The position numbers and the translations under genes are program-made. Below, one piece after another: positions 19,134-26,489 of a stretch of DNA of 52,783 bases. The notes under the pieces were generated by a model, which had not been told where the DNA came from, made no database searches, and was given only the letters and a program-made list of their open reading frames with translations. The first letter of the stretch is position 1. Every line of letters starts with the position of its first letter. The DNA is from Tessaracoccus sp. SD287 (GTDB taxonomy: Bacteria; Actinomycetota; Actinomycetes; Propionibacteriales; Propionibacteriaceae). Where the stretch lies: contig NZ_JADIJQ010000019.1 in NCBI RefSeq assembly GCF_017355265.1, positions 1 through 52,783 of the forward strand, given 5' to 3'.

Positions 19134-19169
19134 GTGCAGTAGCTTCGCGATAATGAGAATGAGTGTCAA
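19124..19169 (-). promoter_or_regulatory. Fur/Zur-type operator and promoter of aztD
   Basis: A perfect 10-bp inverted repeat, TCATTCTCAT (19124-19133) and ATGAGAATGA (19153-19162), separated by 19 bp. The right copy extends to GATAATGAGAAT (19149-19160), two GATAAT-like hexamers of a Fur-family box. On the minus strand TTGACA (19169-19164) is a consensus -35, so the box lies in the promoter core where a repressor would act. Zinc control by Zur fits the gene product. Confidence 0.6.
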
Positions 19170-19235
19170 CTGGCCGCTGGGGGAAACTCGGGGCCAACAC
19201 TGGGCAATTCCTTCCCACAACGCGGTTCTGATCGA

Positions 19236-19241
19236 TAGGTT
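19236..19241 (+). promoter_or_regulatory. -10 element of leaderless glgC transcript
   Basis: TAGGTT is followed by 6 nt and the ATG at 19248. A weak TTCCCA 18 nt upstream may be the -35. Confidence 0.6.
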
Positions 19242-19247
19242 CAGGGC

Positions 19248-20474
19248 ATGCAGAGTCGTCCGAAGGTCTTGTCCATCGTCCTCGCCGGCGGCGAGGGCAA
19301 GCGTCTGATGCCATTGACGGCGGACCGCGCCAAGCCGGCCGTCCCATTCGGCGGCACCTACCGCCTGATCGACTTCGTGCTGTCCAACCTCGCCAACTCC
19401 GAGTTGCGGCAGATCGCCGTGCTCACCCAGTACAAGTCGCATTCGCTCGACCGGCACATCTCGCTGACGTGGCGGATGTCGACGCTGCTGGGCAACTACG
19501 TCACCCCGGTCCCGGCCCAGCAGCGGCTCGGGCCGCAGTGGTACCAGGGCAGCGCCGACGCCATCCACCAGTCGATGAACCTGATCGTCGACGAGGACCC
19601 CGACTACGTGGTGGTCTTCGGCGCCGACAACATCTACCGGATGGACGTCGCAGCGATGCTGCGCGCCCACATCGACTCGGGTCTGGACGCCACGATCGCT
19701 GGCATCCGGGTGCCGCGCAAGGACGCCTCAGCCTTCGGGATCATCGACGCCGACGCGTCGGCCAAGATCGTCAACTGGCTGGAGAAGCCGGCCGACCCGC
19801 CCGGCCTGCCCGACTCGCCCGATGAGTCATTCGCCTCCATGGGCAACTACATCTTCACCCGCAAGGCCTTCGTCGAGGCACTGGAGGCCGACGCCGCCGA
19901 CCTCGAGTCCAAGCGCGACATGGGCGGCAACATCGTGCCCTGGTTCGTCAACAAGGGACGCGCCCAGGTCTACGACTTCTCGTTGCAGAGCGTGCCTGGC
20001 TCGACTGAGAAGGACCGCAACTACTGGCGGGACGTGGGCACCATCGACGCCTACCACGAGGCCCACATGGACCTGGTCTCGGTGGACCCGGAGTTCAACC
20101 TGTACAACCCGGAGTGGCCGATCTGGACCGACCAGGTGCAGGCCCCCGGCGCCAAGTTCACCCTGCGCGGCACCGCGGAGGACTCGATCGTCAGCAGTGG
20201 CTGCATCATCTCCGGCGCCGACGTTGACCAGGCCGTGCTCAGCCCACGGGTGCGCATCCAGAAGTACGCCAAGGTGGACCGGTCGGTGGTCATGAACAAC
20301 GTCGAGATCGGTCGCCACGCCCGGATCGCCGACGCCATCGTGGACAAGTCGGTCGTGGTGGACGCGGGGGCGGAGATCGGCCTCGACAAGGACGCCGACC
20401 GCGCTCGGGGCTTCCACGTCTCGGCCGGGGGCATCACCGTCGTCCCCAAGGGGGCCCACGTCAGGGGACAGTGA
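19248..20474 (+). CDS. glgC: Glucose-1-phosphate adenylyltransferase GlgC
   Basis: A 408-residue ADP-glucose pyrophosphorylase making ADP-glucose from ATP and glucose-1-phosphate for glycogen or maltose-1-phosphate synthesis. The N-terminal nucleotidyltransferase signature is [25 protein letters not shown]. The [10 protein letters not shown] and [10 protein letters not shown] motifs form the catalytic and metal site. The C-terminal third is a left-handed beta-helix ([20 protein letters not shown]). Length is normal. It partners functionally with glgM on the other side of aztD. Confidence 0.96.
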   Translation: MQSRPKVLSIVLAGGEGKRLMPLTADRAKPAVPFGGTYRLIDFVLSNLANSELRQIAVLTQYKSHSLDRHISLTWRMSTLLGNYVTPVPAQQRLGPQWYQGSADAIHQSMNLIVDEDPDYVVVFGADNIYRMDVAAMLRAHIDSGLDATIAGIRVPRKDASAFGIIDADASAKIVNWLEKPADPPGLPDSPDESFASMGNYIFTRKAFVEALEADAADLESKRDMGGNIVPWFVNKGRAQVYDFSLQSVPGSTEKDRNYWRDVGTIDAYHEAHMDLVSVDPEFNLYNPEWPIWTDQVQAPGAKFTLRGTAEDSIVSSGCIISGADVDQAVLSPRVRIQKYAKVDRSVVMNNVEIGRHARIADAIVDKSVVVDAGAEIGLDKDADRARGFHVSAGGITVVPKGAHVRGQ

Positions 20475-20492
20475 GCGCGCCCCCTGGGCGGG

Positions 20493-21143
20493 TCAGGCCT
20501 TGACGGCGACGAGCAAGCCCTGGCCCACCGGCAGCAGCGCCGGGGTGAACTCCTCGGTCTCCAGGACCGAGCCCAGCGCCTCGCGCAGGATCACGGCCTC
20601 GTCGTCCTCGTTGTCGGGGTCGGCCACCCGGTTGCGCCACAGCGCGTCATTGAGGACCAGCACGCCCCCGTGGCGCAGCAGCCGCAGCGCCTGGGCGACG
20701 TACTCGACGTACTCCAGCTTGTCCCCATTGATGAAGACCAGGTCGTAGGCGCCGTCGCTGAGCCGAGGCAGCACGTCCAGCGCGATGCCGGCGATCAGTC
20801 GGAACCGGGAGGTGGGGATGCCGGCGGCCAGGAATGCCTTGCGCGCTTCACCCTGTCGATCGGACTCGGGGTCGATGCTGGTCAGCACGCCGGGGGTCTG
20901 CATGCCCTCGAAGAGGGCCAGTCCACTGGTGCCGCTGCCGGTGCCGACCTCCACGACCTGCTTGGCGCCGATGGCTGCGGCCAGCAGGCGAAGGGTGCTC
21001 ACGGTGCCGGTGGGCAGCGCGTCGATGCCGAGACCGGCGGCGGCCCGGCGGCTGGCGGCGATGGAGTCGCTGGGCAGGACATAGTCCTCGGCGAAGCCCC
21101 AGGAGCGAAGGTCGAGGCCGTCTGCGTTCTGCGGTGAAGTCAC
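20493..21143 (-). CDS. Class I O-methyltransferase (Rv1220c-like)
   Basis: A 216-residue SAM-dependent methyltransferase of the caffeoyl-CoA/catechol O-methyltransferase-like family. The SAM-binding motif is VVEVGTGSGTSGLALFEG, followed by TSIDPE, and YDLVFINGDKLEYVEY carries the metal-ligand region. The substrate is unknown. The GTG at 21143 is chosen because TAGGCT lies exactly 6 nt upstream; the GTG at 21149 would begin right after that box. It is divergent from dapA and convergent with glgC, in the position of Rv1220c next to sigE. Confidence 0.85.
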   Translation of the reverse strand: MTSPQNADGLDLRSWGFAEDYVLPSDSIAASRRAAAGLGIDALPTGTVSTLRLLAAAIGAKQVVEVGTGSGTSGLALFEGMQTPGVLTSIDPESDRQGEARKAFLAAGIPTSRFRLIAGIALDVLPRLSDGAYDLVFINGDKLEYVEYVAQALRLLRHGGVLVLNDALWRNRVADPDNEDDEAVILREALGSVLETEEFTPALLPVGQGLLVAVKA

Positions 21144-21149
21144 AGGCAC

Positions 21150-21155
21150 AGCCTA
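21150..21155 (-). promoter_or_regulatory. -10 element of leaderless O-methyltransferase transcript
   Basis: Minus-strand TAGGCT, then 6 nt, then the GTG at 21143. It lies only 5 bp from the -10 box of divergent dapA. Confidence 0.6.
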
Positions 21156-21160
21156 GCCAC

Positions 21161-21166
21161 TAGCAT
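21161..21166 (+). promoter_or_regulatory. -10 element of leaderless dapA transcript
   Basis: TAGCAT is followed by 6 nt and the ATG at 21173. Confidence 0.6.
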
Positions 21167-21172
21167 GGCCCC

Positions 21173-22072
21173 ATGACCCACACACCTGCCACCCAGCCGC
21201 GACTGGGCCGACTTGTGACGGCAATGGTCACCGGATTCGGCGAGGACGGCTCGCTCGACCTGGCCGCCGTCCGTCGTCTGGCCACCGACCTGGTCGACGA
21301 CCAGGGCAACGACGGGCTGGTCGTCAATGGCACCACCGGTGAGTCCCCGACGACCACCGAGGACGAGAAGTTCGAGGTCGTCGCGGCCGCGCTGGAGGCC
21401 GTCGGTGACCGAGCGCAGGTGATCGCCGGGGTGGGCAGCTTCGACACGGCCCACACGGTCAGGATGGCCAGGCGCGCCGCCGACACCGGTGCCCACGCCC
21501 TGCTGGTGGTGGCCCCGTACTACTCGCGTCCGGTGCAGGCCGGCATCCTCGCCCACTTCCGTGCCGTCGCCGACGCCACCGACCTGCCGATGATGGTCTA
21601 CGACATTCCCCACCGCACCGGCGTGGCGATTGCCCCCGAGACGCTGGTCACCCTGGCCGAGCACCCGAACATCGTTGCCGTCAAGGACGCCAAGGGAGAC
21701 CTGGTCAGCTCGTCGCAGGTGATCGCCGAGACTGGCCTGGACTACTACGCCGGTGATGACGCCATCACCCTGCCGCTGATGTCGGTGGGCGGGGTCGGCG
21801 TGGTCGGCACCTCGACCCACTTCACCGGGCGCGGCATGCGGGACCTCATCGACGCCGTGCTGGCCAACGACTGGACCCACGCGCTGGAGGTGCACCGGCG
21901 CTGGTTGCCCGCCTTCACCAGTGTTTTCGGCGCTCCCGGCTGCTGCACCGTCAAGGCCGGGTTGCGGGCTGAGGGCCGTGGGGTCGGCTCGGTGCGCCTG
22001 CCCATGGTGGAAGCCGAGCAGGACGTCGTCGAGCGGTTCCTGACCGCGCTGCGCCAGGCCGAACGCGGCTGA
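21173..22072 (+). CDS. dapA: 4-hydroxy-tetrahydrodipicolinate synthase DapA
   Basis: A 299-residue class I aldolase condensing pyruvate with aspartate semialdehyde, the entry step to DAP and lysine. The Schiff-base lysine is K171 (VAVKDAKGDL), the proton-relay tyrosine is Y143 (MVYDIPHRTG), and the pyruvate-binding motif is NGTTGESPTTTEDE. Length is normal. In mycobacteria the O-methyltransferase and sigE are adjacent, so dapA is an insertion into that order here. It adds a fourth lysine-pathway gene to the window. Confidence 0.95.
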   Translation: MTHTPATQPRLGRLVTAMVTGFGEDGSLDLAAVRRLATDLVDDQGNDGLVVNGTTGESPTTTEDEKFEVVAAALEAVGDRAQVIAGVGSFDTAHTVRMARRAADTGAHALLVVAPYYSRPVQAGILAHFRAVADATDLPMMVYDIPHRTGVAIAPETLVTLAEHPNIVAVKDAKGDLVSSSQVIAETGLDYYAGDDAITLPLMSVGGVGVVGTSTHFTGRGMRDLIDAVLANDWTHALEVHRRWLPAFTSVFGAPGCCTVKAGLRAEGRGVGSVRLPMVEAEQDVVERFLTALRQAERG

Positions 22073-22143
22073 ACGGCTCCGGCGTCGCCTCTCAGGTGGA
22101 CGTGGCAAAATGGGCGACGTCGTCATAGCCAGAGGGGGTCGAG

Positions 22144-22779
22144 ATGTTCGGATCGCAACGGGTCGCCCCCGACGACTGGTCGACGCCGACCTGGGAGGAA
22201 CTGGTCCGTGACCACTCCGACATGGTCTACCGGGTGGCCGTGCGGCTGACCGGCAACGCGCCCGACGCCGAGGACCTCACCCAGGAGGTGTTCATCCGGG
22301 CGTTCAAGTCGATCCACAAGTTCGAGCCCGGCACCCTCAACGGGTGGTTGCACCGCATCACCACCAATCTCTTCCTCGACTCGGCCCGCCGGACGCGTCG
22401 GCTGCGCTTCGACCCGATGGCCGAGGCCCAGGAGCGCGTGCCCTCGGCCGAGCGTGGGCCCGCGGAGTCGATGATCGACACCTCGCTCGACCACGACATT
22501 GTCCGCGCCCTGGCTGACCTGCCTCCCGACCAGCGTGTCGCCGTCGTGTTGTGCGACATCGAGGCCTTGAGCTACGACGAGATCGCGCAGATCCTGGACG
22601 TCAAGGTCGGGGCGGTGCGCAGCCGTATCCACCGCGGACGTGAAGGTCTGCGCCGCAGTCTGGCCCACCGCCGACCCGCCGACGGCCACACCTACGTGCA
22701 GGGCGCCCCCGACGAACTGCCGGGGCAGGCGCGTGAACTGCAGCCCGACCCCCACCTGGACCAGGTGTTGAAGCGATGA
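22144..22779 (+). CDS. sigE: ECF RNA polymerase sigma factor, SigE-like
   Basis: A 211-residue extracytoplasmic-function sigma factor. Region 2 (LVRDHSDMVYRVAVRLTGNAPDAEDLTQEVFIRAFKSI) binds core and the -10. Region 4 (LPPDQRVAVVLCDIEALSYDEIAQILDVKVGAVRSRIHRGRE) holds the -35-reading helix-turn-helix. The 35-residue C-terminal tail is longer than in minimal ECFs. The ATG follows AGAGGGGG. The stop overlaps the anti-sigma gene by ATGA, so sigma and anti-sigma are made stoichiometrically. The position in gene order matches mycobacterial sigE (surface stress). Confidence 0.92.
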   Translation: MFGSQRVAPDDWSTPTWEELVRDHSDMVYRVAVRLTGNAPDAEDLTQEVFIRAFKSIHKFEPGTLNGWLHRITTNLFLDSARRTRRLRFDPMAEAQERVPSAERGPAESMIDTSLDHDIVRALADLPPDQRVAVVLCDIEALSYDEIAQILDVKVGAVRSRIHRGREGLRRSLAHRRPADGHTYVQGAPDELPGQARELQPDPHLDQVLKR

Positions 22780-24251
22780 TCCACCGCGACAGTCTGGGGG
22801 TGGAGTGCCGCGCGGTTCGTGACCGCCTCAACGTGCTGATCGACGGTGTGGCCTCCGATGAGGACAGCGCCCGGATCGGCGACCACCTGGATCGCTGCGA
22901 TCCGTGCCGCGAAGCGGCCGACCAGTTGCGCACCGTGGTCAACCGACTCAAGGATGTCCACCCGGCCGCGGCCGCGACCGCCGACCTGTCGGCACGACTG
23001 GCGGCGATCGCCGGCGGTGACGCCCGTGAACCCTTGTGGTTGGCCCCCCAGGGCGACGGCACCCTGCCCAGCCCCCGCCGTCGTCGCAACCGCAGCCTGG
23101 TCACCGGGTCGGTGGCGCTGATGGCCTGCGTGGGCATGTTGTTCGGGCTGGGGCTGTTGCTGGCGCCCTCGGTCGACGAGGTCGCCGACGCCCGCACCAC
23201 CGCCAACCGCGAGTTCGACCTGTCGCTGGGCATCGGTGCCGGGGCCCAGGCCGTGAACGCGGTGATGGCCTCGGCCCAGGGCGGACGGCTCAGCCCCACC
23301 GCCACGATCGAGCGTCCCGGGGTGATGACCGCCATGGACTGGCGCGTGGTCAGTGAGGCCCGCGCCCTGGAACTTGTGCTGGGATCGGTCGACCCCAAGG
23401 TGGGCTATGTCGGGTTCCAGCGGGTGACACTGTCCGGTGACTCGGGCTACGTCACCGCCAACGTCCGGGTGGCGCAGCAGCCGGGTTCGGCGCTGAGCGT
23501 GGCCGTGCACGACGAGTCCGGCCAACTGATCAACTCCGGCTTGCTGCCGGCCCGCCAGTCCGACGTGGTCAGCACCCTGCCACCCAGTGCGGTGCGCTTC
23601 CGGGTCACCAGCGGCGGCACCATCGCCGGCCAGCCGGCCACCCTGCTCGAGGCCAAGCGTGATGACCGGTCGCTGGTGGCGCGCTGGTGGCTGGCACCCG
23701 AACTGGGCCTGGTGCTGTGGAACGAGACCTTTGACTCCAGCGGCACCCTGGTGCGCTCGTCAGGGTTCACCGACCTGCAGTTCACCAGCCACCCGCCCGA
23801 GGGCATCAACCCGGTGCCTCTGCGGCTCAGCCGGGCGCCGGCCGAGGTGGGTACCGCCACCCGCCAGATGTGCACCGGCGGCTTCAACTGTGCCTCCTCA
23901 TTGGCCGGTTTCCGGCTGCTGTCGATGAGTTCCGACTCCCCGATCAACCCCACGGTGATCCACGCCGTCTACGAGAAGGACGGGGTCTGCGTCACCGTGC
24001 TGCAGCAGCGTGGACGGCTGTCGACGGCGGCATCGTCTGGTCAGCAGGGCCGTGAGTTCGGCGTCAGCGCCGACCGCTCCCTGGTCACCTGGCAGTCGGG
24101 CAGCGTGGTGTACACCGTCACCACCAACGCCGGCCCCTCGGTCGCCGAGGTGGTCGCCGCCCAGTTGCCGCACGAGCCGGCGGCCAGCCAGCACCCCGTG
24201 CGCAGGTCACTGTCCGGTCTCGCTCGTCTCGTCGGCCTCGGGCCGCGCTGA
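22776..24251 (+). CDS. Membrane anti-sigma factor: RseA-type zinc domain fused to RseB-like sensor
   Basis: A 491-residue single-pass membrane protein. The cytoplasmic zinc anti-sigma domain has H37-x3-C41-x2-C44 plus C11. One transmembrane segment lies at about 107-130 after the basic RRRRNR. The large external part resembles MucB/RseB: first domain ending in GQPATLLEAKRDD...WWLAPELGLVLWNETFDSSG, second beginning at SLAGFRLLSMSSDSP and continuing VIHAVYEKDGVCVTV. It should hold SigE at the membrane and release it on an envelope signal. In most bacteria RseA and RseB are separate proteins; here sensor and anti-sigma are one chain. Confidence 0.85.
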   Translation: MIHRDSLGVECRAVRDRLNVLIDGVASDEDSARIGDHLDRCDPCREAADQLRTVVNRLKDVHPAAAATADLSARLAAIAGGDAREPLWLAPQGDGTLPSPRRRRNRSLVTGSVALMACVGMLFGLGLLLAPSVDEVADARTTANREFDLSLGIGAGAQAVNAVMASAQGGRLSPTATIERPGVMTAMDWRVVSEARALELVLGSVDPKVGYVGFQRVTLSGDSGYVTANVRVAQQPGSALSVAVHDESGQLINSGLLPARQSDVVSTLPPSAVRFRVTSGGTIAGQPATLLEAKRDDRSLVARWWLAPELGLVLWNETFDSSGTLVRSSGFTDLQFTSHPPEGINPVPLRLSRAPAEVGTATRQMCTGGFNCASSLAGFRLLSMSSDSPINPTVIHAVYEKDGVCVTVLQQRGRLSTAASSGQQGREFGVSADRSLVTWQSGSVVYTVTTNAGPSVAEVVAAQLPHEPAASQHPVRRSLSGLARLVGLGPR

Positions 24252-24271
24252 CCCGGCGGTCAACAGGAAGC

Positions 24272-24277
24272 TATGGT
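24272..24277 (+). promoter_or_regulatory. -10 element of leaderless tatB transcript
   Basis: TATGGT is followed by 7 nt and the GTG at 24285. Confidence 0.55.
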
Positions 24278-24284
24278 GTGAGTC

Positions 24285-24710
24285 GTGGACCTCGGCATTG
24301 GTGAAATCGGGATGTTGCTCATTCTGGGCGTTGTCATGTTCGGACCCGAGCGAATCCCGCCGCTGGCACGCAAGGCAGCCAAGATCATTCACTTCCTGCG
24401 CAACATCGCCAACGACGCGACCAGCCAACTGCGCAATGAGCTGGGGCCCGAGTACAAGGACCTCAGCATCGCCGACCTGAACCCCAAGACGTTCATCGCC
24501 AAGCACCTGCTGGGTGACCTGCAGGACGACCTGAACGAGATCAAGGAAGACCTCGGGTCGATCAAGAAGGACTTCGAGGCCGAGGGCAAGGACCTGATCG
24601 AGATCGAGAGCGCGCTGCGCACCACCGACGACGCGCTGGCGACCACCAGCGCGCCGTCCTCGGTGGGCAACTACTGGACGGCGGCGCCCTACGACCTCGA
24701 GGCGACCTGA
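24285..24710 (+). CDS. tatB: Sec-independent translocase subunit TatB
   Basis: A 141-residue TatA/B-family protein for export of folded proteins. It has a short N-terminal membrane helix (residues 4-20), the FGPERIP hinge, an amphipathic helix (LARKAAKIIHFLRNIAND), and a long charged coiled region characteristic of TatB rather than TatA. Placement after sigE/anti-sigma and before mrp is the actinobacterial arrangement, though htrA, which sits between them in mycobacteria, is missing. Confidence 0.88.
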   Translation: MDLGIGEIGMLLILGVVMFGPERIPPLARKAAKIIHFLRNIANDATSQLRNELGPEYKDLSIADLNPKTFIAKHLLGDLQDDLNEIKEDLGSIKKDFEAEGKDLIEIESALRTTDDALATTSAPSSVGNYWTAAPYDLEAT

Positions 24711-24747
24711 TCGTCCCCTACTGATCGTCTCGGCAAGGTCGATCAGG
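24706..24747. repeat. Inverted repeat between tatB and mrp stops
   Basis: CCTGATCG (24706-24713) and CGATCAGG (24740-24747) are perfect 8-bp arms with a 26-nt loop. They span the intergenic gap between two convergent genes, so they could act as a weak terminator. Confidence 0.3.
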
Positions 24748-25903
24748 CAGGGTTCAGGTCGAGCCGCACCTTCTTGAGGTCGAAGTCACGGGGCCGCGCG
24801 TCAATCGCTTGGGCGAAGGCGAACAGGGCCTGGGCCGACGGGTGCTGCGGGTGGCTCTCGACGATCGGGATGCCCGCATCGCCACCCTCGCGCAGTTCCA
24901 GGTCCATCGGGATCTGGCCGAGCAACGGCACCTCGTAGCCGAGGCGCTCGGTCAGCACCGAAGCGACCTTCTCGCCACCGCCGCTGCCGAACAGTTCGAC
25001 CTTGTGGGTCTCGTGGCAGTGGGGACAGGTGGTCTCGAACCAGGACATGTTCTCGACGACGCCGATGACCTTCTGCTGCATGATGCCGGCCATGGTGCCC
25101 GCACGCTCGGCCACCTCGGCGGCGGCGTCCTGCGGGGTGGTCACCACGACGACCCACGAGTTGGGGATCTTCTGGCCGAGGCTCATCGCCACGTCACCGG
25201 TGCCCGGTGGCAGGTCGAGGATCAGGTAGTCCAGGTCACCCCAGTAGACGTCGGCCAGCAGCTGGGTCAGCGCCCGGTCGAGGATCGGGCCGCGCCAGGC
25301 GATGACCTGGTCGCGGCTGGGCTTGAGCATGCCGACGCTGATCACCTTCAACTCGCCCGCGGGGACGGGCATGATCATGTCGTCGACGGGGGTCGGACGG
25401 GCGTCGCCAAGACCCAGCATGTCGGGAATGGAGTGGCCGTAGATGTCGGCGTCCAACAGGCCCACCTTCCGGCCCTGGGCGGCCAGCGCCTTGGCCAGGT
25501 TGACGGTCACCGACGACTTGCCGACACCGCCCTTGCCGGAGGCGATGGCGATGACCTTGGTCAGGTTGCCCGGCTTGCCGAAGGGGATCTCACGCTCGAC
25601 GACCCCGCCGCGCAGCAGCGTCTTGAGCGCCTTGCGCTCGTCGTCGTCCATCACGCCGAGGTCGACCTGCACCTCGGAGATGCCCTCGACGGCCGAGACG
25701 GCCTTGGTCACCTCGACCCGCAGGGGACCCTTGAGCGGGCAGCCCTCGGTGGTCAGCTTGATGTGGACCCGGGCGCGGCCGTTGTCATCAACGGCAATGT
25801 CGCCCACCATGCCCAGTTCTGTGATCGGACGCTTGATCTCGGGGTCGTCCACCTCGTGGAGCGCAGCACGGATCTTGGGCAACAGCGGATGCTCGACAGT
25901 CAT
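24743..25903 (-). CDS. mrp: Mrp/NBP35-type iron-sulfur cluster carrier ATPase
   Basis: A 386-residue cytosolic P-loop ATPase. An N-terminal MIP18/DUF59 domain (residues 1-95) precedes the deviant Walker A ASGKGGVGKSS and the LDADIYGHSIP and LDLPPGTGD motifs of the MinD/Mrp superfamily. The CPHC pair in FETTCPHCHE is the expected bridging cluster site in the dimer. The role is assembly or transfer of Fe-S clusters to apoproteins. It is convergent with tatB. Confidence 0.93.
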   Translation of the reverse strand: MTVEHPLLPKIRAALHEVDDPEIKRPITELGMVGDIAVDDNGRARVHIKLTTEGCPLKGPLRVEVTKAVSAVEGISEVQVDLGVMDDDERKALKTLLRGGVVEREIPFGKPGNLTKVIAIASGKGGVGKSSVTVNLAKALAAQGRKVGLLDADIYGHSIPDMLGLGDARPTPVDDMIMPVPAGELKVISVGMLKPSRDQVIAWRGPILDRALTQLLADVYWGDLDYLILDLPPGTGDVAMSLGQKIPNSWVVVVTTPQDAAAEVAERAGTMAGIMQQKVIGVVENMSWFETTCPHCHETHKVELFGSGGGEKVASVLTERLGYEVPLLGQIPMDLELREGGDAGIPIVESHPQHPSAQALFAFAQAIDARPRDFDLKKVRLDLNPA

Positions 25904-25979
25904 GGCTCTTCTCTAGAACAGGTGATGGCGTACTTTCAACCTAGTGGACGCCGCCAAGCCCGACGAATGCGGGTCGGGC

Positions 25980-26489
25980 TCAGCGGTCCTCGACGCGCTT
26001 GTCGAGGTCGGCGACCAGCTCGCGCAGCTCGGCGCGCACCTCGCTGCGGATGTAGTCCCGGGTGGCCAGTTCGTTGACGCTCATCCGCAGGCTGGCAATC
26101 TCGCGGGCCAGGAAGTCCATGTCGGCACGCGACTGCTGGGCGACCCGGCGGTCCTCCTCGAGCCCGAGCCGGTCGCGGGACTCCTGCCGGTTCTGGGCCA
26201 GCAGGATCAGTGGGGCCGAGTACGAGGCCTGCGTCGAAAACGCCAGGTTGAGCAGGATGAACGGGTAGGGGTCCCACGCGTAGCCGAACAGTCCGATGAC
26301 GTTCAGGGTGATCCACACGATCACGAAGATCGTCATCCACAGCAAGAAGGTGGGCGTGCCCATGAAGCGGGCCACCCACTCGGCGAAACTGCCGAAGCTC
26401 TCGCTGCCGAACGACGGCCGGCGCCACCGGAAACCGGCGCGCTGGACGGGCTGGTCGAGGCGCACCTCGTCGTTGCGGATCTCAGCCAT
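25980..26489 (-). CDS. DUF1003 membrane protein
   Basis: A 169-residue protein with two membrane helices in the DUF1003 core (FAEWVARFMGTPTFLLWMTIFVIVWITLN and YPFILLNLAFSTQASYSAPLILLAQNRQ) and a C-terminal coiled coil from about residue 105. The function is unknown. It overlaps the end of the upstream MgtE_N/CBS gene by 8 nt, so it is translated from the same mRNA. The pair corresponds to Rv1231c-Rv1232c. Physical coupling suggests that it works with the CBS protein. Confidence 0.88.
   Translation of the reverse strand: MAEIRNDEVRLDQPVQRAGFRWRRPSFGSESFGSFAEWVARFMGTPTFLLWMTIFVIVWITLNVIGLFGYAWDPYPFILLNLAFSTQASYSAPLILLAQNRQESRDRLGLEEDRRVAQQSRADMDFLAREIASLRMSVNELATRDYIRSEVRAELRELVADLDKRVEDR

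Noticed and set aside
20478..20490. Hairpin CGCCC-CCT-GGGCG between glgC and the O-methyltransferase gene
   Set aside because: The 5-bp stem with a 3-nt loop is too weak and too common in GC-rich DNA to call a terminator.
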